Shown: positions 30,244-39,073 of the stretch, in pieces
Layout: every line of letters begins with the position of its first letter
How positions within the stretch are numbered: position 1 is the stretch's first letter
Source of the DNA: Mycobacterium florentinum
Lineage (GTDB): Bacteria; Actinomycetota; Actinomycetes; Mycobacteriales; Mycobacteriaceae
Length of the DNA: 64,000 nucleotides
Direction of reading: 5' to 3'
Assembly: GCF_010730355.1 (NCBI RefSeq)
Contig: NZ_AP022576.1
Coordinates: 2,294,001-2,358,000, forward strand
Position numbers and translations under genes: made by a program
Notes under the pieces: model-generated
What the model saw: the letters and a program-made list of their open reading frames with translations, nothing else
Database searches by the model: none
Told to the model about the DNA's origin: nothing

Positions 30244-31637
30244 GGCACGCCCTCGTTGCGCTGCACCTGGCCGGCGATCTCGGCGCTGATCTCGGCGATC
30301 ATCGCGTCGACATCCTCGGTGGTGCGGCCCTCGGCATTGAGCCGCAGCAGTGGCTCGGTGTTGGACGTACGCAGATTGAACCAGCTGCCCTCGCCCAAAT
30401 CGACCGTCACCCCGTCCAGGTGATCGATGGAGTGGATCCGGCTGCTGAACGACTTCAACACGGCGTCCACGCACGCCGCGGCGTCGGCCACCCTGAAATT
30501 GATCTCGCCGGAGGATTCGTAGCGCTGGTAGTCCGCGGTCAGCTCGGACAGCGGCCGGTCCTGCTCCCCGAGGGCGGCCAGGACATACAGCGCGGCCAGC
30601 ATCCCCGAGTCGGCGCCCCAGAAGTCACGGAAGTAGTAGTGCGCGGAATGCTCGCCGCCGAAGATCGCGCCGGTTTCGGCCATCAGCGTCTTGATATAGG
30701 AGTGTCCGACGCGCGAGCGCAGGGGTGTGCCGCCGCGCTCGGAGACCAGTTCGGGCACCGCGCGCGACGTGATCAGGTTGTGGATGACGGTGGCGCCGAT
30801 TTCCCGGCCGAGCTCACGCGCGGCCACCAGGCTCGTCACCGTCGACGGAGAGACCGGCATGCCGCGCTCGTCGACCACGAAGCACCGGTCGGCGTCGCCG
30901 TCGAAGGCCAGTCCGATGTCGGCACCGGTTTCGCGGACGTAGAACTGCAGATCCAGCAGGTTGGCCGCGTCCAGCGGGTTCGCCTCGTGATTGGGAAACG
31001 ACCCGTCGAGCTCGAAGTACAACGGCAACAACGTGATCGAGTCGATGGCGCCGAGCACCGCCGGAGTCGTATGACCGGCCATCCCGTTGCCCGCGTCGAC
31101 CGCCACCCGCAGCGGTCGCAATCCGGAGGTCGCCACCAGCGACCGCAGGAATTCGCCGTAGCCGGAGAGCACGTCGCGATCGGTGGTAGTCCCCGGTTTC
31201 CCGTCGTAGGCCGGTACCCCGGCGATCAGGTCTTCGGTGATCACCTTCAGCCCCGTGTCGGCGCCGACCGGCAAGGCGGCGGCCCGGCAGAGCTTGATGC
31301 CGTTGTAGGCGGCGGGGTTGTGACTGGCGGTGAACATCGCGCCCGGACAATTGAGCGTCCCCGAGGCGAAGTACAGCTGGTCGGTCGATGCCAACCCGAT
31401 CCGCACCACGTCCAGGCCCTGGCCGGTCACCCCGGTCGCGAAGGCAGCGGCGAGCGACGGCGAACTGTCGCGCATGTCGTGTCCGATCACCACGCGCTGC
31501 GCGCCTTCGCCACGCATCAACGCGGCGAACGCGGCCCCGATGTCGGCGACCATCGACTCGTCGATCTCTTCGCCGACCAGCCCACGGATGTCATAAGCCT
31601 TGATGACACGGTGGACAGTCGCGGCGGGCCGAGACAT
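30240..31637 (-). CDS. pmmA: phosphomannomutase
   Basis: Converts mannose-6-P to mannose-1-P. Alpha-D-phosphohexomutase layout with the phosphoserine loop PGAMFTASHNPAAYNGIK (active Ser in TASHNP), metal loop FDGDADRCFV, sugar loop GGEHSAHYYF and phosphate-binding RTSNTEPLLRLNAEG. 465 aa, as in M. tuberculosis Rv3257c. The ATG at 31635-31637 follows AAGGAGG, so the longer frame to 31658 is rejected. Confidence 0.95.
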   Translation of the reverse strand: MSRPAATVHRVIKAYDIRGLVGEEIDESMVADIGAAFAALMRGEGAQRVVIGHDMRDSSPSLAAAFATGVTGQGLDVVRIGLASTDQLYFASGTLNCPGAMFTASHNPAAYNGIKLCRAAALPVGADTGLKVITEDLIAGVPAYDGKPGTTTDRDVLSGYGEFLRSLVATSGLRPLRVAVDAGNGMAGHTTPAVLGAIDSITLLPLYFELDGSFPNHEANPLDAANLLDLQFYVRETGADIGLAFDGDADRCFVVDERGMPVSPSTVTSLVAARELGREIGATVIHNLITSRAVPELVSERGGTPLRSRVGHSYIKTLMAETGAIFGGEHSAHYYFRDFWGADSGMLAALYVLAALGEQDRPLSELTADYQRYESSGEINFRVADAAACVDAVLKSFSSRIHSIDHLDGVTVDLGEGSWFNLRTSNTEPLLRLNAEGRTTEDVDAMIAEISAEIAGQVQRNEGVP

Positions 31638-31704
31638 GCGGGGCCTCCTTGACGCCATGGATTGATTTGGCTCTTGGCGTCAGCCTATCGGCCCGAGCGT
31701 CCCC

Positions 31705-32178
31705 CTAGTCCGACGGATCGGGCAACACCCGCAGATGTCCCCGGCGGCGACCGGACCGTTTTTCCGGCGGCGCGAACAGATTGCTACTGGGTGCGGTGGC
31801 CTGAGCTCCGGTGTGGTGCAGGCGCGGGGTACCTCCCGCTTGCGGGGGAAATCCGTTCAGCGGCATGCCGGTGCCGCCCGCGTACGGTACGGCCGCCTCG
31901 GCGGAACCGCCTTCGCGCACGGCGTCGGCGAGCGCGACCAGGTCGTCTTCGTCGGGATTGGTGGGCTCCGAATTAAGCGGGCCGGCGTGGCGCACCAGCT
32001 CCCATCCGCGGGGCGCGGTGATCCGGCTGGCGTGGCCGACGCACAAATCCCACGAATGCGGCTCGCGCGCGGTCGCGAGTGGGCCTACGACTGCCGTCGA
32101 GTCCGAATAGACGAACGTCAAGGTCGCCACGGCGTAATGCGGGCACCCGGGCCGGCAGCAGCGACGGGGAACGTTCAC
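31705..32178 (-). CDS. DUF3499 family protein
   Basis: 157 aa. The N-terminus holds a cysteine set (RRCCRPGC, and WDLCVGH) that could bind a metal, followed by HASRITAPRGWELVRHAGPL and a disordered basic tail. This is the actinobacterial DUF3499 family (Rv3258c); function unknown. The GTG at 32176-32178 fits the family start. It heads the pmmA-tobH-manA operon and is divergent from the metallopeptidase-like gene. Confidence 0.85.
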   Translation of the reverse strand: MNVPRRCCRPGCPHYAVATLTFVYSDSTAVVGPLATAREPHSWDLCVGHASRITAPRGWELVRHAGPLNSEPTNPDEDDLVALADAVREGGSAEAAVPYAGGTGMPLNGFPPQAGGTPRLHHTGAQATAPSSNLFAPPEKRSGRRRGHLRVLPDPSD

Positions 32179-32267
32179 GTCGGAAAGGCTATCGTGCGAA
32201 AACGCCGCCGAAGCGCCGGACACGCGCAACCGTTCGGCGCACGATGTCCAACCGTTACCATCGGCGC

Positions 32268-32774
32268 GTGGGTGATTCGCGCAGTTTCCCGCGGAACGGA
32301 CGGCCGTCGGGCCGAACGCCCGGGCACCGGGCAACTCGGCGCGGCCGCGATATGCGCGGGCCTTTGCTGCCGCCGACGGTGCCGGGATGGCGCAGCCGGG
32401 CCGAGCGATTCGACATGGCGGTGCTGGAAGCCTACGAACCTATCGAGCGACGCTGGCAATCTCGAGTGTCGGAACTCGACGTCGCTGTCGACGAGATTCC
32501 CCGCATCGCCGCCAAGGATCCCGAAAGCGTGCAGTGGCCGCCCGAGGTCGTCGCCGACGGACCGATCGCACTGGCCCGGCTGATCCCCGCCGGGGTCGAC
32601 GTCCGGGGAAACCCGACGCGGGCACGAATTGTCTTGTTCCGCAAGCCCATCGAACGACGCGCCAAAGACACCGTCGAACTTGGCGAGTTATTGCACGAGA
32701 TTCTGGTGGCTCAGGTGGCCATCTATCTCGACGTAGAACCCACGGTCATCGACCCGACGATCGACGACGAATAG
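32268..32774 (+). CDS. metallopeptidase-like family protein (Rv3259 type)
   Basis: 168 aa. After a basic Arg/Gly-rich N-terminus the conserved domain starts RGPLLPPTVPGW and holds EIPRIAAKDPESVQW. The zincin-like helix reads ELLHEILVAQVAIYLDV. In the family this helix is HExxH-like, but only HE is present here, so peptidase activity is doubtful. The GTG at 32268 is preceded by TACCAT six bases upstream and has no ribosome-binding site, suggesting a leaderless mRNA. The N-terminal region includes the GCCGAACGCCCGG wording seen in the repeats at 1334-1495. Confidence 0.8.
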   Translation: MGDSRSFPRNGRPSGRTPGHRATRRGRDMRGPLLPPTVPGWRSRAERFDMAVLEAYEPIERRWQSRVSELDVAVDEIPRIAAKDPESVQWPPEVVADGPIALARLIPAGVDVRGNPTRARIVLFRKPIERRAKDTVELGELLHEILVAQVAIYLDVEPTVIDPTIDDE

Positions 32775-32785
32775 GTTTTGTCGGC

Positions 32786-33157
32786 TCAGATGATGCCGCG
32801 CTTGAGGCGGCGGCGCTCACGCTCGGAGAGACCACCCCAGATGCCGAAGCGCTCGTCGTGTGCCAGGGCGTACTCCAGGCACTCATGACGTACCTCGCAG
32901 CCCAGGCAGATCTTCTTGGCCTCGCGGGTCGACCCGCCCTTCTCCGGAAAGAAGGCCTCGGGGTCGGTCTGCGCGCACAGCGCGCGGTCCTGCCATTGGT
33001 CCGGAGTGAGTTCGGCCTCGGGCAACGGCTCGGGCTCGAATGCTATTGGCGCATCAGGGACCACGGTCAAGTGGGGCCGTGAAATCGGCGCCGGCGCGGA
33101 GCTGATCGTGGCGCGCTCAGCGCTTGGCATGACGCCCCGTAGGTGCTCGTAAGACAT
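32786..33157 (-). CDS. whiB2: WhiB2 iron-sulfur regulator of division/septation
   Basis: Wbl protein with four Fe-S cysteines (ALCAQ; CLGCEVRHEC), the G[I/V]WGG turn (RFGIWGGLSERERRRLKRG) and a basic DNA-binding tail. It matches WhiB2 / WhmD, needed for septation. 123 aa from the ATG at 33157, which has GAGGAGG ten bases upstream. A shorter start (GTG at 33062-33064, VVPDAP) would give the 89-91 aa form annotated in M. tuberculosis, but lacks an SD. A long leader precedes it. Confidence 0.94.
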   Translation of the reverse strand: MSYEHLRGVMPSAERATISSAPAPISRPHLTVVPDAPIAFEPEPLPEAELTPDQWQDRALCAQTDPEAFFPEKGGSTREAKKICLGCEVRHECLEYALAHDERFGIWGGLSERERRRLKRGII

Positions 33158-33215
33158 GCGTCGTACGCCTCCTCAGCTTGGTCTTTGAGAGAGTGGTTGT
33201 GTCCCGCTGTTCTGA

Positions 33216-33260
33216 TGTGACAGACAATTCGAACAAGTGATCGAATCTCGGTCTGCGACA
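33216..33260 (-). promoter_or_regulatory. extended dyad in the whiB2 leader
   Basis: Outer arms TGTGACAGAC (33216-33225) and GTCTGCGACA (33251-33260) and inner arms ATTCGA and TCGAAT (33227-33246) form a nested inverted repeat inside the predicted whiB2 5' leader. It could fold as an RNA hairpin or be a DNA operator. Confidence 0.45.
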
Positions 33261-33298
33261 CCGGAACCGGCCGGCCAACCGGGAATGACACTGATGTG

Positions 33299-33327
33299 AT
33301 TAGACACGGGTTATTCTGCCGGGTCAA
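33299..33327 (-). promoter_or_regulatory. whiB2 promoter
   Basis: On the minus strand TTGACC (33327-33322) and TCTAAT (33304-33299) are separated by exactly 17 bases, a near-consensus housekeeping promoter. Transcription from about 33292 would give a leader of roughly 135 bases before the whiB2 ATG. Confidence 0.6.
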
Positions 33328-33433
33328 GCGTTTCGGCGATTTTCCATACCATCTCGTGATCAATTTCCGGCGTTTCTGTTATTTCGCCCCTTCGGCGTGT
33401 CCGTCACAAAGGCTCACCAAAGTCCCCGGCCGG

Positions 33434-33439
33434 TACTGT
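33434..33439 (+). promoter_or_regulatory. -10 box for leaderless fbiA transcript
   Basis: TACTGT ends eight bases before the fbiA GTG. No Shine-Dalgarno is present, so transcription would begin at or next to the start codon. Confidence 0.45.
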
Positions 33440-33447
33440 CGTCCGAT

Positions 33448-34437
33448 GTGAAGGTCACCGTTCTGGTCGGCGGGGTCGGCGGCGCCCGGTTCCTGCTGGG
33501 TGTTCAACAATTACTCGGACTGGGTCAGTTCGCAGCCGGGGGACAAGATTCCGGCCATGAGCTGACCGCCGTCGTCAACATTGGCGACGATGCCTGGATT
33601 CATGGGGTTCGGGTTTGTCCGGATTTGGACACCTGCATGTATACCTTAGGTGGAGGCGTAGACCCCGAGCGCGGGTGGGGCCATCGGGACGAAACCTGGC
33701 ACGCGAAAGAGGAATTGGCACGCTACGGCGTGCAGCCGGACTGGTTCCAGCTCGGCGACCGCGATCTCGGCACCCACCTGGTGCGCACCCAGATGCTCAA
33801 CGCCGGCTACCCGCTCTCGGCGATCACCACCGCGCTGTGCGACCGTTGGCAACCGGGCGCACACCTGCTGCCCGCCAGTGACGACCGTTGCGAAACCCAT
33901 GTGGTGATCGCCGATCCGGCCGACGACAGCCGGCGCGCGATCCACTTCCAGGAATGGTGGGTGCGCTACCGCGCCCAGGTGACAACACACAGCTTCGCGT
34001 TCGTCGGCGCCGAAACGGCCAGCGCCACAGCTGAAGCGGTCGACGCCATCGGCGGCGCCGACATCATCTTGCTGGCGCCGTCCAATCCGGTGGTGAGCGT
34101 CGGCGCGATCCTGGCCGTCCCGGGTATTCGCGGCGCGCTGCGGGCGGCTTCCGCGCCGATCGTCGGCTACTCCCCCATCATCGGCGGAAAGCCGTTGCGC
34201 GGCATGGCCGATGCCTGCCTCGAGGTGATCGGGGTCGAGTCCACCGCGGAGGCGGTCGGCAAGCATTACGGCGCCCGCGCGGCCACCGGGATACTGGATT
34301 GCTGGCTGGTGCACGAGGGCGACCACGCCGACATCGACGGCGTCGCGGTGCGCGCGGTGCCGCTGCTGATGACCGACCCCAAGGCGACGGCCGACATGGT
34401 CCGGGCCGGACTCGACATTGCGGGCGTGGCGCCGTGA
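33448..34437 (+). CDS. fbiA: F420 biosynthesis: phosphoenolpyruvate/phospholactate transferase FbiA (CofD)
   Basis: Transfers a phosphoenolpyruvyl group from its GDP/GTP-activated form to Fo, giving dehydro-F420-0. The CofD start is [20 protein letters not shown], followed by [20 protein letters not shown] and [17 protein letters not shown]. 329 aa from GTG 33448, matching the family start; the open frame to 33397 is not used. The stop overlaps the fbiB GTG (GTGA). F420 supports many mycobacterial redox enzymes. Confidence 0.96.
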   Translation: MKVTVLVGGVGGARFLLGVQQLLGLGQFAAGGQDSGHELTAVVNIGDDAWIHGVRVCPDLDTCMYTLGGGVDPERGWGHRDETWHAKEELARYGVQPDWFQLGDRDLGTHLVRTQMLNAGYPLSAITTALCDRWQPGAHLLPASDDRCETHVVIADPADDSRRAIHFQEWWVRYRAQVTTHSFAFVGAETASATAEAVDAIGGADIILLAPSNPVVSVGAILAVPGIRGALRAASAPIVGYSPIIGGKPLRGMADACLEVIGVESTAEAVGKHYGARAATGILDCWLVHEGDHADIDGVAVRAVPLLMTDPKATADMVRAGLDIAGVAP

Positions 34438-35786
34438 CCCGTTCGCCGAAAGAGCATGGCACCGCCGCGACGGTCGAGATCCTGCCCGTCACCGGGCTTC
34501 CCGAGTTCCGCCCCGGCGACGATCTCGGCGCGGCAATCGCCGCCGCCACGCCGTGGCTGCGCGACAGCGACGTTCTGGTGGTCACCAGCAAGGTGGTGTC
34601 CAAATGCGAGGGCCGGCTGGTGGCGGCGCCCGAGGACCCCGAGGAGCGAGACGAGCTCCGGCGCAAGCTGGTCGAGGACGAGGCCGTGCGGGTGCTGGCC
34701 CGCAAGGGTCGCACGCTGATCACCGAGAACCGGCTCGGGCTGGTGCAGGCCGCCGCCGGGGTGGACGGATCCAACGTCGGCCGAAGCGAACTCGCGTTGC
34801 TGCCGGTCGATCCCGACGGCAGTGCGGCGGCGCTGCGCGCGGCACTGCGCGAGAAGCTCGGCGTCGACGTCGCGGTGGTGATCACCGACACCATGGGCCG
34901 GGCGTGGCGCAACGGTCAGATCGACGCCGCGATCGGGGCGGCGGGTTTGGCTGTGCTGCACGGCTATTCGGGCGCGGTCGACGAGCACGGCAACGAGTTG
35001 GTGGTCACCGAGATCGCCGTGGCCGACGAGGTGGCCGCCGCGGCCGATCTGGTCAAGGGCAAGCTGACCGCGATGCCGGTGGCCGTCGTGCGCGGGCTCA
35101 CCGTGGTCGATGACGGCACCACCGCCCGGCAGCTGCTGCGGCCCGGTCCCGAAGACCTGTTCTGGCTCGGCACCGCCGAGGCCATCGAGCAGGGACGCGC
35201 ACAGGCGCAGCTGCTGCGCCGGTCGGTGCGCCGGTTCAGCGACGAGCCGGTGCCGCCGGAGCTGATCGAGGCGGCCGTCGCCGAGGCCCTGACCGCGCCG
35301 GCCCCGCACCACACCCGCCCGGTGCGGTTCGTCTGGCTGCGCACCGCGGCCACCCGGACGCGACTGCTCGACCGCATGCAGGACAAGTGGCGGACCGACC
35401 TTGCCGGTGACGGCAAGCCCGACGACGCGATCGATCGCCGGGTGGCGCGCGGTCAGATCCTCTACGACGCGCCCGAGGTCGTCATCCCGATGCTGGTGCC
35501 CGACGGCGCCCACACCTATTCGGATGCCGAGCGCACCGAGGCCGAGCACACCATGTTCACCGTCGCGGTCGGAGCGGCCGTGCAGGCGTTGTTGGTGGCG
35601 CTGGCCGTTCGGGGGGTGGGCAGCTGCTGGATCGGCTCGACGATCTTCGCCGCCGATTTGGTCCGCGCCGAGCTGGAGCTGCCGGGCGATTGGGAGCCGT
35701 TGGGCGGCATCGCGATCGGCTACGCCGCGGAGCCCGGAGGGTTGCGCGACCCGGTGAATCCCGGAGATCTGCTGATCCGCAAGTGA
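34434..35786 (+). CDS. fbiB: F420 gamma-glutamyl ligase / FMN reductase fusion FbiB
   Basis: 450 aa, two domains. Residues ~1-245 are the CofE ligase that adds glutamates to F420-0 ([38 protein letters not shown]). Residues ~255-450 are a nitroreductase-like FMN domain ([34 protein letters not shown]) that reduces dehydro-F420-0. This fusion is typical of mycobacteria. The GTG at 34434 overlaps the fbiA stop. Confidence 0.96.
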   Translation: MTRSPKEHGTAATVEILPVTGLPEFRPGDDLGAAIAAATPWLRDSDVLVVTSKVVSKCEGRLVAAPEDPEERDELRRKLVEDEAVRVLARKGRTLITENRLGLVQAAAGVDGSNVGRSELALLPVDPDGSAAALRAALREKLGVDVAVVITDTMGRAWRNGQIDAAIGAAGLAVLHGYSGAVDEHGNELVVTEIAVADEVAAAADLVKGKLTAMPVAVVRGLTVVDDGTTARQLLRPGPEDLFWLGTAEAIEQGRAQAQLLRRSVRRFSDEPVPPELIEAAVAEALTAPAPHHTRPVRFVWLRTAATRTRLLDRMQDKWRTDLAGDGKPDDAIDRRVARGQILYDAPEVVIPMLVPDGAHTYSDAERTEAEHTMFTVAVGAAVQALLVALAVRGVGSCWIGSTIFAADLVRAELELPGDWEPLGGIAIGYAAEPGGLRDPVNPGDLLIRK

Positions 35787-35796
35787 TACTGACCCG

Positions 35797-37386
35797 GTGA
35801 AGACGTTCGCGGGCAAGGCGGCGGCATCGGCCGACAAGGTCCGCGGCGGGTACTACACGCCGGCTTCGGTGGCCCGATTTCTGGCAGCCTGGGTCCGCGA
35901 GGCCGGTACCCGGATCGTCGAACCCTCGTGCGGCGACGGCCGAATCCTGCGCGAGCTGGCCGCGCTCAGCACCCAGGTGCGGGGCGTGGAACTCGTGGCC
36001 GGCGAGGCCGCAAAGTCGCGAGCGTTCGCTCCCGTCGACACCGCGAACCTGTTCACCTGGCTGGCCGACAACGAGGCCACCGGTTGGGACGGGGTCGCGG
36101 GCAACCCGCCCTACATCCGATTCGGCAACTGGGCGTCGCAGCAGCGCGAGCCGGCGCTGGAGCTGATGCGGCGCGAGGGTCTGCGCCCCAGCCGGCTGAC
36201 CAATGCCTGGGTCCCATTCGTCGTCGCGAGCACGGTAATGGTGCGCGACGGCGGACGGGTGGGTTTGGTATTGCCGGCAGAATTGCTGCAAGTCGGTTAT
36301 GCCGCACAATTGCGCGAATTTCTGCTCGCTCGCTACCGCGAAATCACTCTGGTCACATTTCGGCGGTTGGTGTTCGACGGCATCCTGCAGGAAGTCGTGT
36401 TGTTCTGCGGAATAGTCGGCGCGGGTCCCGCGCGGATTCGCACGCTGGGTCTCACCGATGCCGACGCCCTGGACGGCGCCGACCTCGACGTCGAATCCGC
36501 GCCCGCCCTGCTGCACGAACAGGAGAAGTGGACCAAATACTTCTTGGACCCCGCCGCGATCGGACTGCTGCGGATGCTCAAGGGATCCGACACGATGACA
36601 CGGCTCGGGGACATCGCCGACGTCGACGTCGGCATCGTGACGGGCCGCAACAGCTTCTTCACCTTCACCGATGCGCAGGCCGACGAGCTGGGCCTGCGGG
36701 GCCACTGCGTCCCGCTGGTCTCGCGCAGCAGCCAGCTGTGCGGCCTGGTCTACGACTCCGATTGCCGGGCAAGCGATGTCGCGGCCGGCCACCGGACCTG
36801 GTTGCTCGACGCCCCCGACGAGCCGGCCGATCCCGCGCTGGCCGCGCACATCGGCGCCGGTGAGGCCGACGGTGTCCACCTCGGCTACAAGTGCTCGATC
36901 CGGACGCCGTGGTGGCGCACACCGTCGCCGTGGGTGCCCGACCTGTTCCTGCTGCGCCAGATCCACCTGGCCCCACGGCTGACCGTCAACGCCGCCGCGG
37001 CGACGAGCACCGACACCGTGCATCGGGTGCGGCTGGTCGGCGACCGCGATAGCCGGGCCGACCCGGCGGCGTTCGCCGCGGTGTTCCACAACAGCGCGAC
37101 GTTCGCCTTCGCCGAGATCATGGGCCGCAGTTATGGTGGAGGCATCTTGGAACTCGAGCCGACCGAAGCCGAGCAGCTACCCATTCCCCCATCGGCGCTG
37201 GCCGGCGCCGAACTCGCGGCAGATGTCGATCTGCTGTTGAAGGCCGACGAAATCGAGAAGGCGCTCGACGCCGTCGACCGACACGTGCTGATCGACGGGC
37301 TCGGCTGGTCACCCGATGTCGTCGCGCAATGCCGGGCGGCGTGGCACACGCTGCGCGACCGCCGGACCGGACGCGGCGCCCGATGA
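35797..37386 (+). CDS. mamA: N6-adenine DNA methyltransferase MamA
   Basis: 529 aa, gamma-class, type IIG-like without a nuclease part. SAM region RIVEPSCGDGRILREL (motif I-like) and the catalytic motif IV GNPPYIRFG (about residues 103-111). The C-terminal half is a target-recognition domain. It corresponds to Rv3263, which methylates CTGGAG/CTCCAG and tunes promoter activity. It starts at GTG 35797, ten bases after fbiB. The 3' end overlaps the Nudix gene (ATGA). No restriction endonuclase partner is next to it. Confidence 0.9.
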   Translation: MKTFAGKAAASADKVRGGYYTPASVARFLAAWVREAGTRIVEPSCGDGRILRELAALSTQVRGVELVAGEAAKSRAFAPVDTANLFTWLADNEATGWDGVAGNPPYIRFGNWASQQREPALELMRREGLRPSRLTNAWVPFVVASTVMVRDGGRVGLVLPAELLQVGYAAQLREFLLARYREITLVTFRRLVFDGILQEVVLFCGIVGAGPARIRTLGLTDADALDGADLDVESAPALLHEQEKWTKYFLDPAAIGLLRMLKGSDTMTRLGDIADVDVGIVTGRNSFFTFTDAQADELGLRGHCVPLVSRSSQLCGLVYDSDCRASDVAAGHRTWLLDAPDEPADPALAAHIGAGEADGVHLGYKCSIRTPWWRTPSPWVPDLFLLRQIHLAPRLTVNAAAATSTDTVHRVRLVGDRDSRADPAAFAAVFHNSATFAFAEIMGRSYGGGILELEPTEAEQLPIPPSALAGAELAADVDLLLKADEIEKALDAVDRHVLIDGLGWSPDVVAQCRAAWHTLRDRRTGRGAR

Positions 37387-37919
37387 GCATCCGCGATTCG
37401 GCCATCTCGATCCTCACCGACTGGCAGGCACCCGATCCCGCGCAGGAGTCGTTGCGGCACGCCGTGCTGGCGTTCGTGCACGGCCGCCCCGACGCCTGCC
37501 GCCGCGAATGCGAAGCCGGCCACGTCACGGCGTCGGCGATCGTGCTCGACGACACCGGCACCCGGGTGCTGCTGACCCTGCATCGCCGGCTTCGCCGTTG
37601 GGTGCAGCTCGGTGGCCACTGCGATGACGACGACCCCGACATCGTGACCGCGGCGCTGCGCGAGGCCGTCGAGGAATCCGGTGTACCCGATCTACGAATC
37701 ACACCGCGGCTGGCCGCGATTCACGTCCACCCGGTCACCTGCTCGCTGGGTGTCCCGACCCGGCACCTGGACCTGCAATTCGTCGCCCATGCGCCGACGG
37801 GCGCGCAGGTCGCGATCAGCGAGGAGTCCGAGGACCTGCGGTGGTGGCCGGCCGACGCGTTGCCGCCCGGCACCGATTACGCGCTCGCACACCTGGTTTC
37901 GCGGGCGACTCAGCCCTAG
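37383..37919 (+). CDS. Nudix hydrolase
   Basis: 178 aa. The Nudix box reads GHCDDDDPDIVTAALREAVE then ESGV: the REAVEESG core is intact, but Asp stands where the first conserved Glu is usual. Such enzymes hydrolyse nucleoside diphosphates linked to X; the substrate is unknown. The ATG overlaps the mamA stop, so the two are co-translated; the longer frame to 37329 lies in mamA and is not used. Its 3' end faces the guanylyltransferase across a 30-base tandem repeat. Confidence 0.85.
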   Translation: MSIRDSAISILTDWQAPDPAQESLRHAVLAFVHGRPDACRRECEAGHVTASAIVLDDTGTRVLLTLHRRLRRWVQLGGHCDDDDPDIVTAALREAVEESGVPDLRITPRLAAIHVHPVTCSLGVPTRHLDLQFVAHAPTGAQVAISEESEDLRWWPADALPPGTDYALAHLVSRATQP

Positions 37920-37920
37920 C

Positions 37921-37980
37921 GCCGAGCACCCGGCCAGCCGGGCGTTGGACGCCGAGCACCCGGCCAGCCGGGCGTTCGGC
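37921..37980. repeat. 30-base tandem repeat between convergent genes
   Basis: Two adjacent 30-base units (37921-37950 and 37951-37980) are identical for the first 26 bases. Each contains CCCGGC-CA-GCCGGG, a strong hairpin. It fills the gap between the Nudix gene and the convergent guanylyltransferase gene, so it may act as a bidirectional transcription end. The wording resembles the repeats at 1334-1495. Confidence 0.85.
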
Positions 37981-37992
37981 GCGCGATCACCG

Positions 37993-39072
37993 TCAGACGT
38001 CGCTGGAGTAGCGGATCCCGCCGTCGGGAATGGAGACACCCGGCCACACCCGGGCGCCGCGCAACAGCTCGCAGCGCGCACCGATATCGGCGCCGTCACC
38101 GATCACGCCGTCGCGGATCAGCGCCCGCGGACCGATCCGGGCCCCGAATCCGACGATGGAGCGCTCGACCACGCTGCCGGCCTCGATCTTGACGCCGTCG
38201 AAAATCACCGCGCCGTCCAGCCGCACGCCGGGCCCGATCTCGGCTCCGCGTCCGATGACCGTGCCACCGATCACCACCGCACCGGGCGCCACCGCCGCGC
38301 CCTCGTGCACCAGCTTCTCGCCCCGATGTCCGTGCAGCGCCGGGGATGTGACGATACCGCGCACCAAGTCCGACGATCCGCGGACGAAGTCATCCGGCGT
38401 GCCCATGTCTCGCCAATACGTCGCATCGACGTAGCCGCAGAACTTGACGTCGGGATCCGACAGCAGCGACGGGAACACCTCGCGCTCGACCGACACCGGC
38501 CGGCCGCGCGGAATCCGGTCGATGATCTTGCGCGCGAAGACATAGGTGCCGGCGTTGATCTGATCGGTCGGCGGATCCTCGGTCTTCTCCAGAAAGGCCA
38601 TCACTCGGTTGTTCTCGTCGGTGGGCACGCAACCGAACGCGCGCGGATCGCCCACCCGAACCAGGTGCAGCGTCACGTCGGCCTCGTTGGCCCGGTGCGA
38701 CTCCACCAGCTCGCCGAGGTCGGCACCGGAGAGCACGTCGCCGTTGAACACCAGCGCGGTGTCGTGACGCAGCTTGTCGGCGATGTTGGCGATGCCGCCG
38801 CCTGTTCCCAGCGGTTCTTCCTCGGTGACGTAGTCGATCTCCAGCCCGAGCGCGGACCCGTCACCGAACTCTGCCTCGAACACCCCGGCCTTGTAGGAGG
38901 TGCTGAGGATGACGTGCTCGACGCCGGCCGCGGCGATGCGCGACAACATGTGGGTGAGAAACGGCACTCCGGCCGTCGGCAGCATCGGCTTGGGCGCCGA
39001 CAGCGTCAACGGCCGCAACCGAGTGCCCTTGCCGCCGACCAGAATTACCGCATCGACCGGGGGAATCGCCAA
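37993..39072 (-). CDS. manB: mannose-1-phosphate guanylyltransferase (GDP-mannose pyrophosphorylase)
   Basis: Makes GDP-mannose from mannose-1-P and GTP. N-terminal nucleotidyltransferase motif VDAVILVGGKGTRLRPLT and FLEKTEDPPTDQINAGTYVF; the C-terminal left-handed beta-helix has hexapeptide-like repeats (IGGTVIGRGAEIGPGVRLDG). It matches Rv3264c. I chose TTG 39070-39072, one base after the wbbL stop, because it gives 359 aa, the M. tuberculosis length. An ATG at 39105 would overlap wbbL. Confidence 0.93.
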   Translation of the reverse strand: MAIPPVDAVILVGGKGTRLRPLTLSAPKPMLPTAGVPFLTHMLSRIAAAGVEHVILSTSYKAGVFEAEFGDGSALGLEIDYVTEEEPLGTGGGIANIADKLRHDTALVFNGDVLSGADLGELVESHRANEADVTLHLVRVGDPRAFGCVPTDENNRVMAFLEKTEDPPTDQINAGTYVFARKIIDRIPRGRPVSVEREVFPSLLSDPDVKFCGYVDATYWRDMGTPDDFVRGSSDLVRGIVTSPALHGHRGEKLVHEGAAVAPGAVVIGGTVIGRGAEIGPGVRLDGAVIFDGVKIEAGSVVERSIVGFGARIGPRALIRDGVIGDGADIGARCELLRGARVWPGVSIPDGGIRYSSDV

Positions 39073-39073
39073 C

